Source of the DNA: Prochilodus magdalenae
Lineage: Eukaryota; Chordata; Actinopteri; Characiformes; Prochilodontidae
Assembly: GCA_024036415.1 (NCBI GenBank)
Contig: JAMWET010003067.1
Coordinates: 198,501-262,500, forward strand
Length of the DNA stretch: 64,000 bases
Direction of reading: 5' to 3'
In this document: positions 36,454-48,094 of the stretch, one piece after another
Numbering within the stretch: position 1 is the first letter of the stretch
Layout: every line of letters begins with the position of its first letter
Position numbers and translations under genes: made by a program
Notes under the pieces: generated by a model
Database searches by the model: none
The model's input: the letters and a program-made list of their open reading frames with translations, nothing else
Told to the model about the DNA's origin: nothing

Positions 36454-39400
36454 ATCAGTAGCAATTATTTTAGCTTTCATTTTCAGGTTCATATTTTCAT
36501 AGAGATCCCATACAAACAGAGCAACATGAGTACATTTAAAGGTTTCCCTTGGTACATTTATCCTCACCATTTCCTTAAATCAGGGATGCCCTGATATGGA
36601 AATTCTGCATCAATGCCAATATCAACCTTTTAATTATTGTTTGTGATTAAAACCATCAGATTAGCATTATAGCATTACTTCAACTTCAACTATAATTGTA
36701 GTGGGTTACAAGCATCGTAACATGTTTATTTTGCCTTCTCCTGTAAAGTAACTATTTGGGAATTCTACCCTGGACATTGAGCATATCCGTTCAATGTATT
36801 TAATGTGAAAACAGACAGCATGATGTGCGTGAGAATATTCAAGCTTCATGGGATGGATTATCACAGGACAACAATAAACGTCTGGCATGGTCAATTGGCA
36901 AACATGGTGGACAACGCCATAATGAGAGACATTACTTCTGTGTAGCTCAATAAATATACCCCATATCAGTCTATATGTATCATAATTTATTGTTCCACAT
37001 TATCTTTATCTTCCTTCCCAATAGCACTGCAACCCCACACTTCCTTCTGGGTTTTGTCTATATAACTGTGCTGAGTAAAGGAATTGCTCTATTGTTGGCT
37101 GCACCTAAATGTATGGATATAGTTTTTGATGGCAAAACTTAGTCAGCTATAGCTGGCAAAAACATGTATGAGTGTGCTAACCACTCAAGTCAGCATCATT
37201 TTTTGCCAGATTCTGGTTTATTTTTTTTAATAGTGCAACAGTTACATTCTGGCACCAGACTACTGGTGTTAACTGCTGCAAGTAGGAAACTTAAAAAAAG
37301 AAGCTGACTACAAGTTTTTCGCAAAAAAGAGATCAATACAAATAAAAAATAAACTTATACCTAGTAGATATATCTGATATTTCTCATTTGATGTATGCTT
37401 ATAATAACATTAACATTTCTAGATGCTAAATCTAAGATAAAATTAAACTAAATTATCCAACTTTGCTGGCCGATATACTGGCATATAATGATAATTTGGC
37501 TTGTACATTTCTTAAAATATGAAAAAATGAACACAATTAGTTTGTCAGAATAATGTCTGTAAGATAAACTTTAAACTCATGAAAGAATTGGTGTAGATGT
37601 CTCTAGAGTTTTCTGTTTTCATCCTATGGTAGTATAATGCCATTTGCGCATCAGCACCACCTTATTATTTAAAGGAACAGGTTCTCAAACTAAACACAGC
37701 TGTTTAGGAGCTTTAAGCACAGTCCTCCAACACGTCAGTCATTTCATAATTTTGTTTAAACAGTTATCTGCTGATATTAACAACCCCAAAATAATTCCAA
37801 CTCTGAGCTACATGCTCAGGCACTAATATAATTCCCTTTTCATTACCTTCTACATCACCTACCAGCTTTTCCTTTGTATGCTATTTTTACCAGCAACAAT
37901 AACACTACCATCTCTCTGAGATGGATAGATGGCTCTGAGCAAACCATGTGCACGATTTTATGTGCATATTCTATTTTAGGGCTAAGAAGGTAAATTTATA
38001 TTACTGTGCAGATGAATAAACAATAACAATATTACTCTCAGAATAGCGTCCCAGTGAAGTTGTTTCCTCAGAAAGAATCAAGTGTTCTCTCTGTCATTCT
38101 GTAAAGTTAACCTATCCTTGTAAAATGAATTATTATACTTGAGAGCTCACTGCCGATGTGGTACCATACTATACTAAATAAGGTACCAGAAAAACTGTTG
38201 GGTTTACTTGTAGTTATATTAATTTATCCAGGGAGTAATTACCCTGATACTTTGGAGTTTAATAGAGGTACAGTGGGGTGCGAAAGTTTAGGCAGCGTTG
38301 TTAATTTTCCTGATTTACCATTATATAGCATTGATTGTTTGGATAAAAAATTGCGTAAAATATATCATATAGGGGACAAACACAGTGATATTTGAGAAGT
38401 GAAATGAAGTTTATATGATTTACAGAAAGTGTGCAATAATTGCTTAAACAAAAGTAGGCAGGTGCATAAATTCGGGCACTGTTGTCATTTTATTGATTTC
38501 AAAACCTTTAGAACTAATTATTGGAACTCAAATTTGGTTTGGTAAGTTCAGTGACCCTTGACCTCCATACACAGGTGACTCCAATTATGAGAAAGGGTAT
38601 TTAAGGGGGGCAATTGTAAGTATTTTCTCCTCTTTGCATCTTCTCTGAAGAGTCGCAGAACTTTTTTTATACAAACAATCAATGCTTTATAAAGGTAAAT
38701 CAGGAAAATTAACAAGGCTGCCCAAACTTTCGCACCCCACTGTATGTAGTAAGGTAAAATGAAGAACATAGGGTTTAATGATATTGTCACTGTCCAAAGA
38801 AAAACATGTATACATGTAAATGACCATTTATATAGTATATGCGTTACTGCGCCTTTAAGAGCCACAAAAAGGGGAATGAGAAAAAGACTGGTGGTGGCTC
38901 CGGGCGCGAGGAAGTTAGCCTCAATGTGATTTCTTGTTAGTTTGTGTATTACTTAAGCAAATACCTTTGTTTCAGAGAGGTCGGCTGGCGAGTCTCTCCT
39001 CTGTTTTCTTTCTCGGCTCGCATTTACTGCTGCAAGCTCCATATATTTCTTCATACATTGCACCCCTTGGTATGAAGAGTGAGGTATGAGCTAGATCGTA
39101 TTTTCTGCATTTTGTAGATGTTGTGAAGTTTGTTTTTTGTCTGTCTTACCGCGATAGCATTAAAGCGCTAAATATGTTTGAGGCACGTACCTAAACAGCC
39201 CAAATTCACCTAGAAAAAAAGTCTTACATTAAATGAAATGGAAGTTTTTGTACTCTTCTGTAAAGTTACCATCTTGGAGATATGTATATTAACAAAGTTA
39301 ATTGCATTCTGGTTTCATGGCAATGAGAATGGCTTCTATAAGTCTTGGTTAACACAATCCATGGACTTCCTAAAAGTAACAATCAGTAAATATGATTGAT

Positions 39401-41991
39401 TACCTCTATCAGCCCTACACACACAATAACCTCTCTCTTTAACCAAAATTAACCCTGGATCTTGATCTGGCTCCATTCAGGCTTCTCAGAACCTTGCTGC
39501 TTTCCAGGGAACCAGCCTGGGCTTTTTGCACCACTTTTATTGAAATCAAGAAACGTCAACCAGCGGGTTGTAGTAAACAGTAGCACCAAGATGGCGGAGT
39601 ACATAGATTACCTCCCAGCATTTGTGCTGTAATTACACATATGTATTTATCCAAAAAGCAAGCACTTGTACCAGAGCTTCTTCAGCAGACCATTGCACAC
39701 TTTTCAAGGGTGTTGGTTTCTCTTTCCTCATAAATTGACACAGCCAAAGATATTGTTGCAGTTCCTGCTGATTAAACTACCATTAATTGGTTCCAGCTGG
39801 GAACAAACTTTCCAGGTCATGAAACCGACGTATTTTTGGCAGGAAAAATGCAGAACGGTCGAAAATTACGTGCATGAACCAGAATATAACCTGTTCCACG
39901 TTGCACAAAATGGGCTATGAGAGAGTCAACACAGGCCATGTCCTAGTATGATTATGAGCAATCACACAAAATAAGGAACATAAGAAACAAAAAAAAGAAA
40001 CAAGAAGCTGGTAAGCAGCACATCAGTTTCAGCCTTGACAAACTTAAACCCAGTTCCAAACCACTAAAAGCCAAAGCTGGGAAATTATTTCAATTTGCAT
40101 TAAGCTTCAAGTTAAGCTCATATGTGACAACTGAGCTCTGTCCTATCTGTTGCACGAAGTGTCTCCAGCAGTGTGATTTAGTTTGTCAGTTACATCTTTT
40201 AAGCACAGCTGGAACTTTAGATTGAACAAAGGGTTGTTCATAACTGATGCTTGGGGCAATGGCAGATAGCTATTGCTGTGCAGTGATTGGAAGGATGAAA
40301 AATAAAAGGCGGGGCTTGACAGACAGTGTATTCATTTGATTGGCCATAAAACACTGACAACACTTACAGAAAACAAATCAGATTTTCATAGTTTAATTCC
40401 AGCTTAATAAATATTTAATCCCCAGTTGGGTGGGAAGGCCCGCTATCAATCTGGGTAAGAGAAATAAATAAATGTTATTAAAAAAAATCAATCAGAGGTA
40501 CTGAATTACTTGGGGCCCTGGGCTTCAGCCCTGGTGAGCCTGTGCATTATTAGCAATCCACAGAAGCTGCAAGAGAAGCTATTTTCACATCACATAATCA
40601 TAGACACATTTATGTAGTACATTCAGACTGTAACACTTTAGCCTGCCTTTTCATGTTGAAGTGATGAAAAGAAAGAGCATTGTTCCTGCAGAGAATCTGA
40701 GTTCGATTAGGTCAACACAATTAGACATGCTGTTCCAGACAAAGAAGTTACTGTAGGTTATGGCTTCTGACGTCCCTGAAAATTTCAGTCCAAACATAAT
40801 AGTTTGTTTTGTACAGCCCACACTGCTTTAAGATACAAATACAGGGCATTCGGGACAGAGAACATTTACATACAGTTCTCTACAGTGGTCTTGGACCACA
40901 TGTTATACCTTTTCTTGATACAGGGGCCACGATACAATGTGTGCTGTGAATTAATTATAAATATATTTAGTGCTATAAGATGTATGATAATAGGAAATCT
41001 TTCAGAAATCCCTATAGATATTTTACACTATACATGATATTTCTAAAAGCAATAACCGCAAAAAACACCAAATTATTCACCAAATTCTCATCAAATTCAC
41101 ATAAAGAACAGGCAACATCAGAGGCACAACAAACACCAGAAGGAAAAGGCTAGAGTCAAAAATTTATATGAACAAAAGAACTCAGGTCTGAAATGCAGAG
41201 ACTTTGCAAACAAACAGGAAAAGCAGAAAGGTGTATGTAGAGATCTTAATTAGTCCAGAGAATGACCCACAGGTCATTGAAAGCATTAAAAAACAAAAGG
41301 AAAAATAAAATATCAAGGGTAAGCCTTGTGTACCACCACGCAGGGCCAGAAGGGGATAGCTTGTGATACAATAAAAAAATGATTTCTAAAATCTACTTTG
41401 ACCTCCCTGCAGACAGTAAGAACACAGTACAGCACAAAATATTTCATGCTTTATCTGGTCAGCTTAATTTCATTTCTAGACATACATCTGTTTCTGACAT
41501 TCTGCTACACAGTCCCATTTAAGGTGGTGAAAGGGCAATTTAGGACCAGAAATGAGGTAAAAGAATTCAATAATTACATGCTTATGAACAGTTGATGCCA
41601 AAAGGTGACTGTAATGACCTGTCCCGAATAGAGTGTGGCACATTTTAAAACACAAACCGCAAGAATGAAGCCTGCGTACTGCTCCACAAAACATAGACTG
41701 AAAGGTGTCTTCAGTTCATAAACTTTGTATTAGTGTTCAGAGGTACTGTCCCAATTTTTTTTAAATATGGGGCAGGAATCTAACTTGTGTTATACATTTG
41801 CATCAATTTGCATAAATTTTCATTTAATTTTTTACTTTAATGATAATAAAAACCTAATGCAGCAAAAAGCACATGCATTAGTGAAAATGTTTGTGAGAAT
41901 TACCAAATATGGAATAAACCACTCCTATTGCGATGTCAGCAGCGATAGGGATGTTGGAGTGGAAGGTGCTGTTCTCTACTGGCACTCGCAT
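26540..41991 (-). CDS. Neuropsin-family opsin, Opn5L1-type (five coding exons, 453 aa)
   Basis: A retinal-binding GPCR, predicted to be a non-visual photoreceptor. Five exons join in phase: 41904-41991, 33642-33804, 29927-30054, 27452-27783 and 26540-27190. They total 1362 nt with GT-AG borders throughout. Features seen: GN in helix 1 (N37); NLAVSD in helix 2 (D65); disulfide cysteines C92 and C169; E163 (rhodopsin 181); Y95 at rhodopsin 113; SPY in helix 6; K281 in FSKSSTIYN for the Schiff base; NPLIY at 287-291. ECL2 reads [12 protein letters not shown], so C170 sits at rhodopsin 188. That cysteine marks chicken Opn5L1, a dark-active opsin that forms a photo-adduct; human OPN5 has Thr there. 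The (D/E)RY site reads V116-C-C. The tail is ~150 residues, Cys-rich then acidic. Zebrafish names in this clade are opn7/opn8, and I cannot assign the exact symbol. The start ATG directly follows a splice acceptor, so an untranslated exon must lie upstream. Confidence 0.93.
27452..27783 (-). CDS. Opsin coding exon 4 (helices 4-5, ECL2)
   Basis: Encodes helix 4 ([18 protein letters not shown]), ECL2 with [12 protein letters not shown], helix 5 ([18 protein letters not shown]) and intracellular loop 3 to IIVK. Acceptor ACAG|GTAAC, donor GAAG|GTAGGA, phase 0. The alternative acceptor 7 bp further in would break the frame. Confidence 0.93.
28010..29926. other. Opsin intron 3 with a possible MITE at 29270-29835
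   Basis: The intron between opsin exons 3 and 4. At ~29275 'AAGGGACCTATTATGCTTAG', and at ~29818 'ATGAGCATAAAAGGGTGA', are imperfect inverted ends like those of short fish DNA elements. The rest, including the frame at 28848-29078, shows no known gene. Confidence 0.4.
29927..30054 (-). CDS. Opsin coding exon 3 (ECL1 and helix 3)
   Basis: Encodes [20 protein letters not shown], then [23 protein letters not shown]92 is the first disulfide cysteine. Aligned to human OPN5 'SLDRYLKICY', the block here is [10 protein letters not shown], so the DRY triplet is VCC. The acceptor follows a (TG)n tract (GTGTGTAG|GTGG); the donor is TATG|GTAAAC. Confidence 0.92.
30055..30090. repeat. (CA)n microsatellite at the opsin exon 3 acceptor
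   Basis: The (CA)n run reads (TG)n on the minus strand and directly forms the tract before the exon 3 acceptor, in place of a usual pyrimidine tract. Length changes here could affect splicing. Confidence 0.8.
31580..32195 (+). repeat. Non-LTR retroposon 3' end in opsin intron 2
   Basis: Begins with decayed ORF2 C-terminal sequence ('AGCTTCATCCCACAAGCCAT', 'TAGACTGCTCAACGCAGTTG') and ends with 'CTGAATGACAATAAAGTTCA' plus a CTTTGA tandem tail at ~32168-32187. This is the usual 3' end of an L2/Rex-like fish LINE. Confidence 0.75.
32196..33641. other. Opsin intron 2, remaining part
   Basis: No gene identified. Contains a (CTT)n array at 33364-33410 and AAAT-rich sequence after it. Confidence 0.5.
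33364..33410. repeat. (CTT)n imperfect microsatellite
   Basis: CTT/TTC triplets with a few interruptions, within opsin intron 2. Confidence 0.9.
33642..33804 (-). CDS. Opsin coding exon 2 (helices 1-2)
   Basis: Encodes [20 protein letters not shown], then [18 protein letters not shown]. This matches human OPN5 'RRKKKLRPAEIMTINLAVCDLG' in layout. Acceptor TTTCAG|GTG, donor CACAG|GTAAGA, ending with two bases of an Arg codon. Confidence 0.93.
34540..35215 (+). mobile_element. L2/Rex-like LINE 3' fragment in opsin intron 1
   Basis: Encodes remnants of the reverse transcriptase C-terminal region on the plus strand: '[10 protein letters not shown]', then '[13 protein letters not shown]', then '[11 protein letters not shown]', in shifting frames. 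It ends with a 3' tail containing 'TGTAAAAGGCCCTACATAAA', then ACTTGACTTGAC. A (TTTA)n run lies at ~34663-34687. It is antisense to the opsin transcript. Confidence 0.8.
35216..36240. other. Opsin intron 1, no gene identified
   Basis: The 87-codon plus frame at 35216-35479 has no recognisable domain. Otherwise plain intron sequence. Confidence 0.4.
36281..36448. repeat. Two (TA)n arrays in opsin intron 1
   Basis: Perfect TA arrays at 36281-36345 and 36404-36448, separated by 58 bp of unique sequence. The long Tyr-Ile open frames on both strands come from these arrays. Confidence 0.95.
36800..37065. mobile_element. Right-end fragment of the AGTTGCACCCAGAAGG TIR family
   Basis: Collinear with the right half of the copy at 63053-63646: 'TGAGAATATTCAAGCTTCAT', 'GGATGGATTATCACAGGACA', 'AGCTCAATAAATATACCCCA', 'CATATCAGTCTATATGTATC' and 'CAATAGCACTGCAA', then the end 'CTTCCTTCTGGGTTTTGTCT'. 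The terminal repeat is worn. Confidence 0.7.
38271..38742. mobile_element. Complete Tc1-derived MITE, TA-flanked
   Basis: Starts CAGTGGGGTGCGAAAGTTTA and ends AAACTTTCGCACCCCACTG, with TA on both sides (38269-38270 and 38743-38744). At 472 bp it has lost the transposase. Its outer parts match the larger element at 1-715 almost throughout (for example 'AGGAAAATTAACAAGGCTG' and 'TAATTATTGGAACTCAAATT'), so it is a deletion derivative of that family. It lies in opsin intron 1. Confidence 0.92.
38745..41903. other. Opsin intron 1, 5' part
   Basis: No gene identified. A less AT-rich patch at ~38875-39060 ('GGCTCCGGGCGCGAGGAAGT', 'GGTCGGCTGGCGAGTCTCTC') stands out from the flanks but has no frame or motif I recognise. 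Confidence 0.4.
41904..41991 (-). CDS. Opsin coding exon 1 (N-terminus and start of helix 1)
   Basis: The acceptor TCTTTCAG immediately precedes the ATG at 41989-41991. The exon encodes [13 protein letters not shown], with an N-glycosylation sequon NST at residues 7-9, and runs into helix 1 ([14 protein letters not shown]). It ends in phase 1 at TTTG|GTAATT. It was found because its last residues join exactly to GVCSLCGN of the next exon. Confidence 0.85.
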
Positions 41992-42317
41992 CTGAAAGAC
42001 ACACACACACGAAATAGATGACAGGTGTGTATATACAAGTCCACACATTTAATCACTTGTCACAACATTTCTTTAGAAAGAGTCTCGAAATATATCTATT
42101 TTGTTTGTGTGTGCACATGCTGCAAACCCAGCCCTGGCCTTCAGGGGACCAGACACCTTTAAATGCATTTATTAAAAGTCTATTAAAACTACTAAACTCT
42201 CTTTCTCTGTCATACACGACATGTTTGCAGCATGCTGAAGTGTGTCACATTTCATCCAGGAAGAGTGTGTTCTAGTTTTCCAGCATCTTTCTGATAATGC
42301 AGAATATGAGTGTGTGA

Positions 42318-42328
42318 GTGTGTGTGTG

Positions 42329-42381
<53 letters not shown>

Positions 42382-42465
42382 GTAGGTGTGTGTGTGTGTG
42401 TAGGTGTGTGTGTGTGTGTGCGTGTGTAGGTGTGTGTGTGCGTGTGTGTGTGCGTGTGTGTGTGT
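42318..42465. repeat. (GT)n microsatellite with variant units
   Basis: A long GT array interrupted by GTAGGTGT and GTGCGT variants, 330 bp upstream of the opsin start exon. It gives a Cys-Val repeat frame that is not a gene. Confidence 0.95.
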
Positions 42466-42539
42466 TTCTCTCGCTCTATCTACCCACAGTCCTCACAAAA
42501 CATACAGAATAACGTCTGATATGATCTGATCTTCCAATA

Positions 42540-44680
42540 AATCTGCAGCAGTTCAAGCACGTTTCTAGTGAAACTGGTTACAGTTCATTTTCTCGGAATG
42601 GCTGGATTGATAATGAAGTTGAGCCTGCTCCTAACTTCAGCTTTTATTATTTATCATGTTCCAGCACAGTGCTAGGGTTTTGTGGTTCTGCTGTGATCTT
42701 GCTGTTTGATGCTGTATACCTGTGCATACATTTCTAATACAACTCTATAATAATAACTGATAAGTCACTTCATATATTATTTGTTATTATCTTATTATTC
42801 TTATTGGTTATACTAATTTTTAAAAGTGTCTTTACTGTAAAAGATGATGAAGATGACTTCTGAGTCACTCTATGACAGTCTGGCATAAAGTCATTGCAGT
42901 CTTTGGTATGCTGAACTGATGATGAGTATATGCTGCAGTAGTCTTAAGGTGATTTCATATTAATACGGTATTTTATAGAATATGTGGGCTTTGGTATTAT
43001 TTCTAAACTAAATGTTTCGTCAGCTCCATTAGTTTTGCAGTTTTTAAAAACAGCAACGGCTTTCAATGAAATTTACTAAGTAGTTTCGAATTGACAAATA
43101 AGCATGTTTATCTGTGTGCCCTCAGAACAGGTAGGTTAAGGGGTCCAGCTGAAGACAGCACACCCTTGTAGCACCGCATCTGTGTCCAGATAATGACAAC
43201 ACGTTTTATGCTAGGTTTAACACATGATTAACACAATCTGTCAGACTTGTTAAAATAGCTAGATGTTCCCAAACTTTTGACAAGCAGAGCATATTTCATA
43301 TTACTGCAGTTTAAGTCGACAGATGCACCAAGAAAAACACATTGTACACATAATACTTTTTATAAAGCAGGGATTCTGCAAACCGTGGTGGTTTTGCATC
43401 CTGTTTGTCATCTTTTGTGGCAGCGCGTGCATGTGAACTGTGTGGTTTCCTGCACTATGGAAACAGCACAGGATCTGCTGCTTTGATCCCTGGATCCCCT
43501 GTCATGCTACACATGCACAACTGGTAATGTGACATTGCATCATTCTGTCTGTGCTCTGAGCTGGAGCGGGCGCACACACTCGATGATGTGTGTCTGAGGA
43601 CGTGTGCACAATAACACGCTCTCTTTGATGACTAAGAACTTGTAGAGGAGCTGCGTCAGCGCCATCACGGTGCATACCGTCTGATGAGAGTGAAAGACCC
43701 TCAGTCCAGCACAATCTCTCTCTCACTTCCTGCTTCTAACAATAACGTGCACACACACACACACAAGGACATCCACTTGATCATCACAAAGCAGTAACAG
43801 CAGTATATCAGTCTACTATCGTCATCACTGACAATGACACATCCAGACATATCAGACACAGAAAAATCAGACTATCCGAAACGATCAAGTTGAATATTAT
43901 TGCCTGTAGCTGTAAATCATATATATATATATATATATAACAGAGCTTTACAGTTTATGTGCATTGAAGTCACTGGTCAAGGTGAGTCACTGTGTCTGTA
44001 AAATAAACAATGCAACTACAAATGTTCCCTAAGGTCTCTAAATGGATAAGCACGGTTGCCTATTAGATACATCATATCTTTAGACTGCAGCAAAGCAAAG
44101 CTATTCATCATTTCACTCCCAAAGATAAATGCACAACAGGAACACTTCTACAGAAGAACCACCATCATGTTTCAAACCCAGCAGTCTTCCTGCATAGTTT
44201 CATGTATTCCCCGCTACCAATACACCTGATCAATCTCATGAGGAGCTTGTTAATTACCCGCTAATCCAGATCAGTTGTCCTGGGACAGGGAGTAGTTAAA
44301 ACTGCTCAGATAAGAGTGCTGTAAGAAGCTTTGTAAGGAAGCATTTCTGTAAATGAAATATGTGAACAACCTGTTTGTTTCTTTGAGCAATGCTATAAAA
44401 AACAAGCCTTTTTGATTGCCAGATGGAGCTTCCAATGAATGGTTCTTTAAAGAACTGTGTTTGTAAATGAGGTGTGTGAGTTTAAAATATTTTTAAAGAA
44501 GATCCGGTTCTTTAGGGAACTAAAACGATGTTTCTTTAAATGTTCTATGGCCTTATTTACCAACATCTATACCAAATACCAAAGTTATTTGTTTGAATTT
44601 ATAAGAAAAAGTCAACATCAGGTTCATGACGTGTAAGCTTGATCATCTTCAGGAAAACGAGTAAGTGGGTTTTAAGAAGA
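42540..44680. other. Opsin upstream region, no gene identified
   Basis: No supported exon. 'CCCAAACTTTTGACAAGCAGAG' near 43270 looks like the end of a worn Tc1 element. A short (TA)n lies at 43918-43940. The minus frame at 43502-43726 has no known domain. Confidence 0.4.
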
Positions 44681-44684
44681 CATT

Positions 44685-44885
44685 TCTTCTTAAGCTGGCC
44701 CACTTGCCATTCCTCCATCCAGCCTCCATGGGGTTTGCAACTCTGGAACTCTCTTCAGCCACTGGCCAAGCAGTCCATTTCTCTTGCATTTAAATCTAAT
44801 CTTAAAACACATCTTTTCACACTTGCTTACAACTTGCCTCTGGCCTAGCCGCTCTTCTAAAGACTGTGCTCATATTGTCTATGTG
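44685..44885 (+). mobile_element. LINE ORF2 C-terminal fragment
   Basis: The plus frame reads PPWGLQLWNSLQPLAKQSIS, then LAFKSNLKTHLFTLAYNL. This matches the conserved end of L2/Rex-like ORF2 proteins (LWNSLP...FKSxLKTHLF). No other part of the ORF is present. Confidence 0.8.
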
Positions 44886-44889
44886 TTGA

Positions 44890-45490
44890 TGGATAAACAC
44901 AGTGTGATGCGCGCGGTGCTAAAAGCAAAGCGATGTTTATTAAATATGCTGGTTATACAACATAGCAGCAACAAGATCAAAGCTGACATAACCAAGGGGC
45001 AAGGACTAAGTCAGAGTAAGAAAACAGGCAGAACCAGCAAACAATCAGACCAGCAACAGTATCAAAAGAAAAAGACAAAAGAGTAAACCAGAAAGTCAAA
45101 AGAGAGTCAAACCAGAAAAGCTAACAAGAACAACAACAGGGAAAATGCTCAGTACACACAGTGTGGCAACACTTCGCAACGGGTCGGTGGGAGAGAGGAG
45201 TATGTGTACAAACAGATTAAATTAACTACAGGTGAAATCAATATTCTGGTGATTCAAATCTGGAACACGGAACGGAATTGGGAAATGGTGGACATGTGAG
45301 AGTGGCGTCTCCAGGACACCAGACAACAGAGAAAACAAAGCATCAATAACAACAAAGACAAACAGATGGTCACGCCTGCTGGCTCTCCTCTTATCCCCGA
45401 TCTCTCGAACTCCGTTTCCCATAACCCACCACCTGGAGACGTCACTCTCACATGTCCGCCATACCAAGTCCATTCCGTGTTCCAGATCTG
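44890..45490. repeat. Dispersed repeat, LTR-like in style, class uncertain
   Basis: Purine-rich sequence with repeated 'ACCAGAAA', 'ACCAGCAA' and 'CAAAAGA' words, followed by 'TACAGGTGAAATCAATATTC'. It resembles a common fish interspersed repeat. The frames on both strands have no domains. Confidence 0.4.
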
Positions 45491-45697
45491 AAGAACCAGA
45501 ATATTAAGAACGGCTGGTGAAGGAGGTACCTCTAATAAAGAACCTGTTTAAAGAGTCTCCCAAAAGGTTCTTCTAAGCAAAGATTTTATTTTTAAATTAC
45601 ATGTCCAAGGCAGGAGCCATCAAACAATCGTGTTTCTACACAGTCAGTCAAACATTTAGAGCCATATACACGCTTAGTATAGTACCAAAAACAATGA

Positions 45698-45737
45698 CCA
45701 AACAGTTTCGGTGCTATCCAAACAGTTTCGGTGCTAT
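45698..45737. repeat. Perfect 20-bp tandem duplication
   Basis: CCAAACAGTTTCGGTGCTAT occurs twice in direct contact. Confidence 0.95.
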
Positions 45738-45780
45738 GTAAAACAATTTTCTTCAAATAACCTCATACAATATGGTTAAT

Positions 45781-45783
<3 letters not shown>

Positions 45784-45851
<68 letters not shown>

Positions 45852-45865
45852 GTATATATATACAC
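45784..45865. repeat. (TA)n microsatellite
   Basis: TA array with two GTA-type interruptions near its right end. Confidence 0.95.
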
Positions 45866-46465
45866 ATGTGTCACCATTGTCTTAACCAAAGAACTTGCAA
45901 ATAGTCACTGTGTAAAAAGAACCTAATTTCTAATACTATTCCCGTCTATTATAAAATGAATGATATAAAAGTGAATACACGACCACCTTTTTTGTGATTA
46001 ACAAACCAACATCTTTAAACATCTTAAGGGTATAGACTGTTACTGCGGGAAAGTGGGAAAAAAATCCTGGATTTCAGAGGAAATGCCGAATGAGTATGTG
46101 TCTGTAAATGTTTGGACATATAGTTAACACTTATAGAGCTAAAGCTGAGACTACCAAAAGAACCAATATACAGCTGCTTACAAAACATTTCAGGGATTTT
46201 ATTTCTCACTTTAAAACTGAAGAAATGTCAAATGTCAAAGGGAAAAAATGTGTCACCAAACTTTTGACAGGCAATACATTTTCCATTCTCAATCCAGTCA
46301 ACAGCAACCCCACCAACACATCCACCACCACTAGGCCACATGCACACACCTAAAAAATCTATAAAAGGAATGAGGAGCACTCAACTGTGCCATTCTGAGA
46401 TTGAGTACATACACACATGTACAACTGCACACACACACAAGCGGGGGCAGAGTACAAGGTCTCTT

Positions 46466-46680
46466 ACCTGCTTCCATTGATTTAATAAATGGGGAGCATC
46501 ACCATCTTCTCCCTGTCAGAGTCAACTCTGGAAACAACAGCATCCACATCTTTGCTTTCATCAGACATGCATTCATAACTCTGTCTGTATGTATTCATCA
46601 GCAGCCAGGCTTCATCACATGCATTCATATCAGTCTGGTCCAGAGAATTCAGATTCCTCTTGCATGAGGTCACTCCTCAC
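46466..46680 (-). other. Candidate untranslated 5' exon of the opsin
   Basis: The opsin start ATG sits directly after a splice acceptor, so at least one upstream exon is needed. On the minus strand here a strong donor, GAAGCAG|GTAAGAG, lies at the left edge. In the phase that would join to the opsin ATG, upstream sequence has stops (TGA CTC TGA) and no ATG, as expected for a 5' UTR. A different frame is open for 63 codons (46482-46673) and acidic, but ends before the donor. The right edge is unknown. Confidence 0.3.
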
Positions 46681-46689
46681 TTGCATGCA

Positions 46690-48090
46690 CGGTTAAAAGT
46701 GTTTATTTTACCCTTGTGTGTTTGCGTCTTCTTCAGGCATTAAGTAGCCACAAATCCTTCTTGTCTGAGCTCTATTCATCACAATCAAAGATAAAGACAA
46801 TAGACTACACAAAGCAAACCCAATGGCAATAGCGGTATGTTCTTCTTAAATGGCAACTGATAAACACATTATTAGTACTGTAATGTGCAATGGGCAAATG
46901 TCAAGTGGTCTTTAAAAAAGGCTGAAAGACTATGTGTGTAATATTGCAGGTTGTAGGAGTGCCATAATTAAATAACAAAAACTGCTATTTAATTAGAGCC
47001 TGCATTATTAATACCGCTGATTTAACTACTTTTGAATGGGAAAATGTAAATTAATAGCAAGAAGTGAACTCTATTGTGAACTCACTGTGGAGTTAAACAA
47101 GTCAGAGGAAACCAAACACCCACATGCTGTGTGCATGACAACACAACCACAATTAACTAGCTGTCTGCAACATTATATTTAATATTCTGGGATTCTTGAC
47201 CAAAAAACACAGGCCTGGACCTTAATTTATAAAAAAAACTAATTGCAATTTAAATAGCAGTCACAATATTGCTGAGAAAAATCCCACTGTCTCCATCTCC
47301 TTTGCCTCTACCATTAAAGGTGCAGTATGTAAATAAAAATTAGTTTCAAACATTCCAAAATAAACTACAATTATAACTAGAATTTAAATGTATGCCAAAT
47401 CCATCCATATGACATGTTTCAAAGATATCTACTGAAATTAGCATGCTAACCAGCTAGTGCCAGCCCATCCTGTCAAGTAATACCATTTTGTACCCTAAAT
47501 GATGATGGTGAGTCACTGTAGCATTAACTCTATTAATCATATTGAAGGTGCTGCTCCCTGTTAGATCCCAAGGACACATTAAAGGAAGATTCTAACAATC
47601 ACACAATGATAGCTGAAGCTCTTGGTAAGCAACCAATATTACAAGAGCTGCTGCCAACTCCTTGCAAGAAACCACATTCAGCAGCAAACAATAGAAGTTA
47701 AATGAATAAAAGCTAAACAAGAGTTAACACTGGAACTGCTTTCCACCGCTGGAGAAGTTCTTAGTTAGTAAAGGGATGAAGTTTGATGCTGAACTCTCTA
47801 CATTGTTTGTAAACTGGTCAGTAAACAGCTATTAATGCTTACAATGAGGAGAATGGATTCTTCCTATAATAAGGGTGAACACCACAGCTGGGTGGACACA
47901 GATATGTTTTTCTGATACCAGGCAATGCTCCCTTTTGCTTATAATATGAATTTGACAGTTTGCGGTATCTTACACATTGTTCACTCCCATGCCAGATTAT
48001 ATACTACAGTTTCTTCCTTTTACATGTATATTAATACTGTTGCACTACCTCAACACGCTTGCCTCTACCTGAACACTATTCCCTTGTTAT
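46690..48090. other. Intergenic/upstream DNA, no gene identified
   Basis: Repeat-like word 'AAAGGTGCAGTATGTAAAT' at ~47317-47335 resembles the edge of a fish MITE. Nothing coding was recognised. Confidence 0.4.
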
Positions 48091-48094
48091 AAAT

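Noticed and set aside
36216..36570. Tyr-Ile repeat proteins on both strands (also at 11888-12157, 51525-51884 and 52887-53225)
   Set aside because: They are translations of (TA)n microsatellites.
42318..42512. Cys-Val repeat protein
   Set aside because: Translation of the (GT)n array.
46482..46673. 63-codon acidic minus-strand frame as an opsin N-terminal exon
   Set aside because: It ends in a stop before the good donor, and the frame that joins the opsin ATG has upstream stops, so at most it is 5' UTR.
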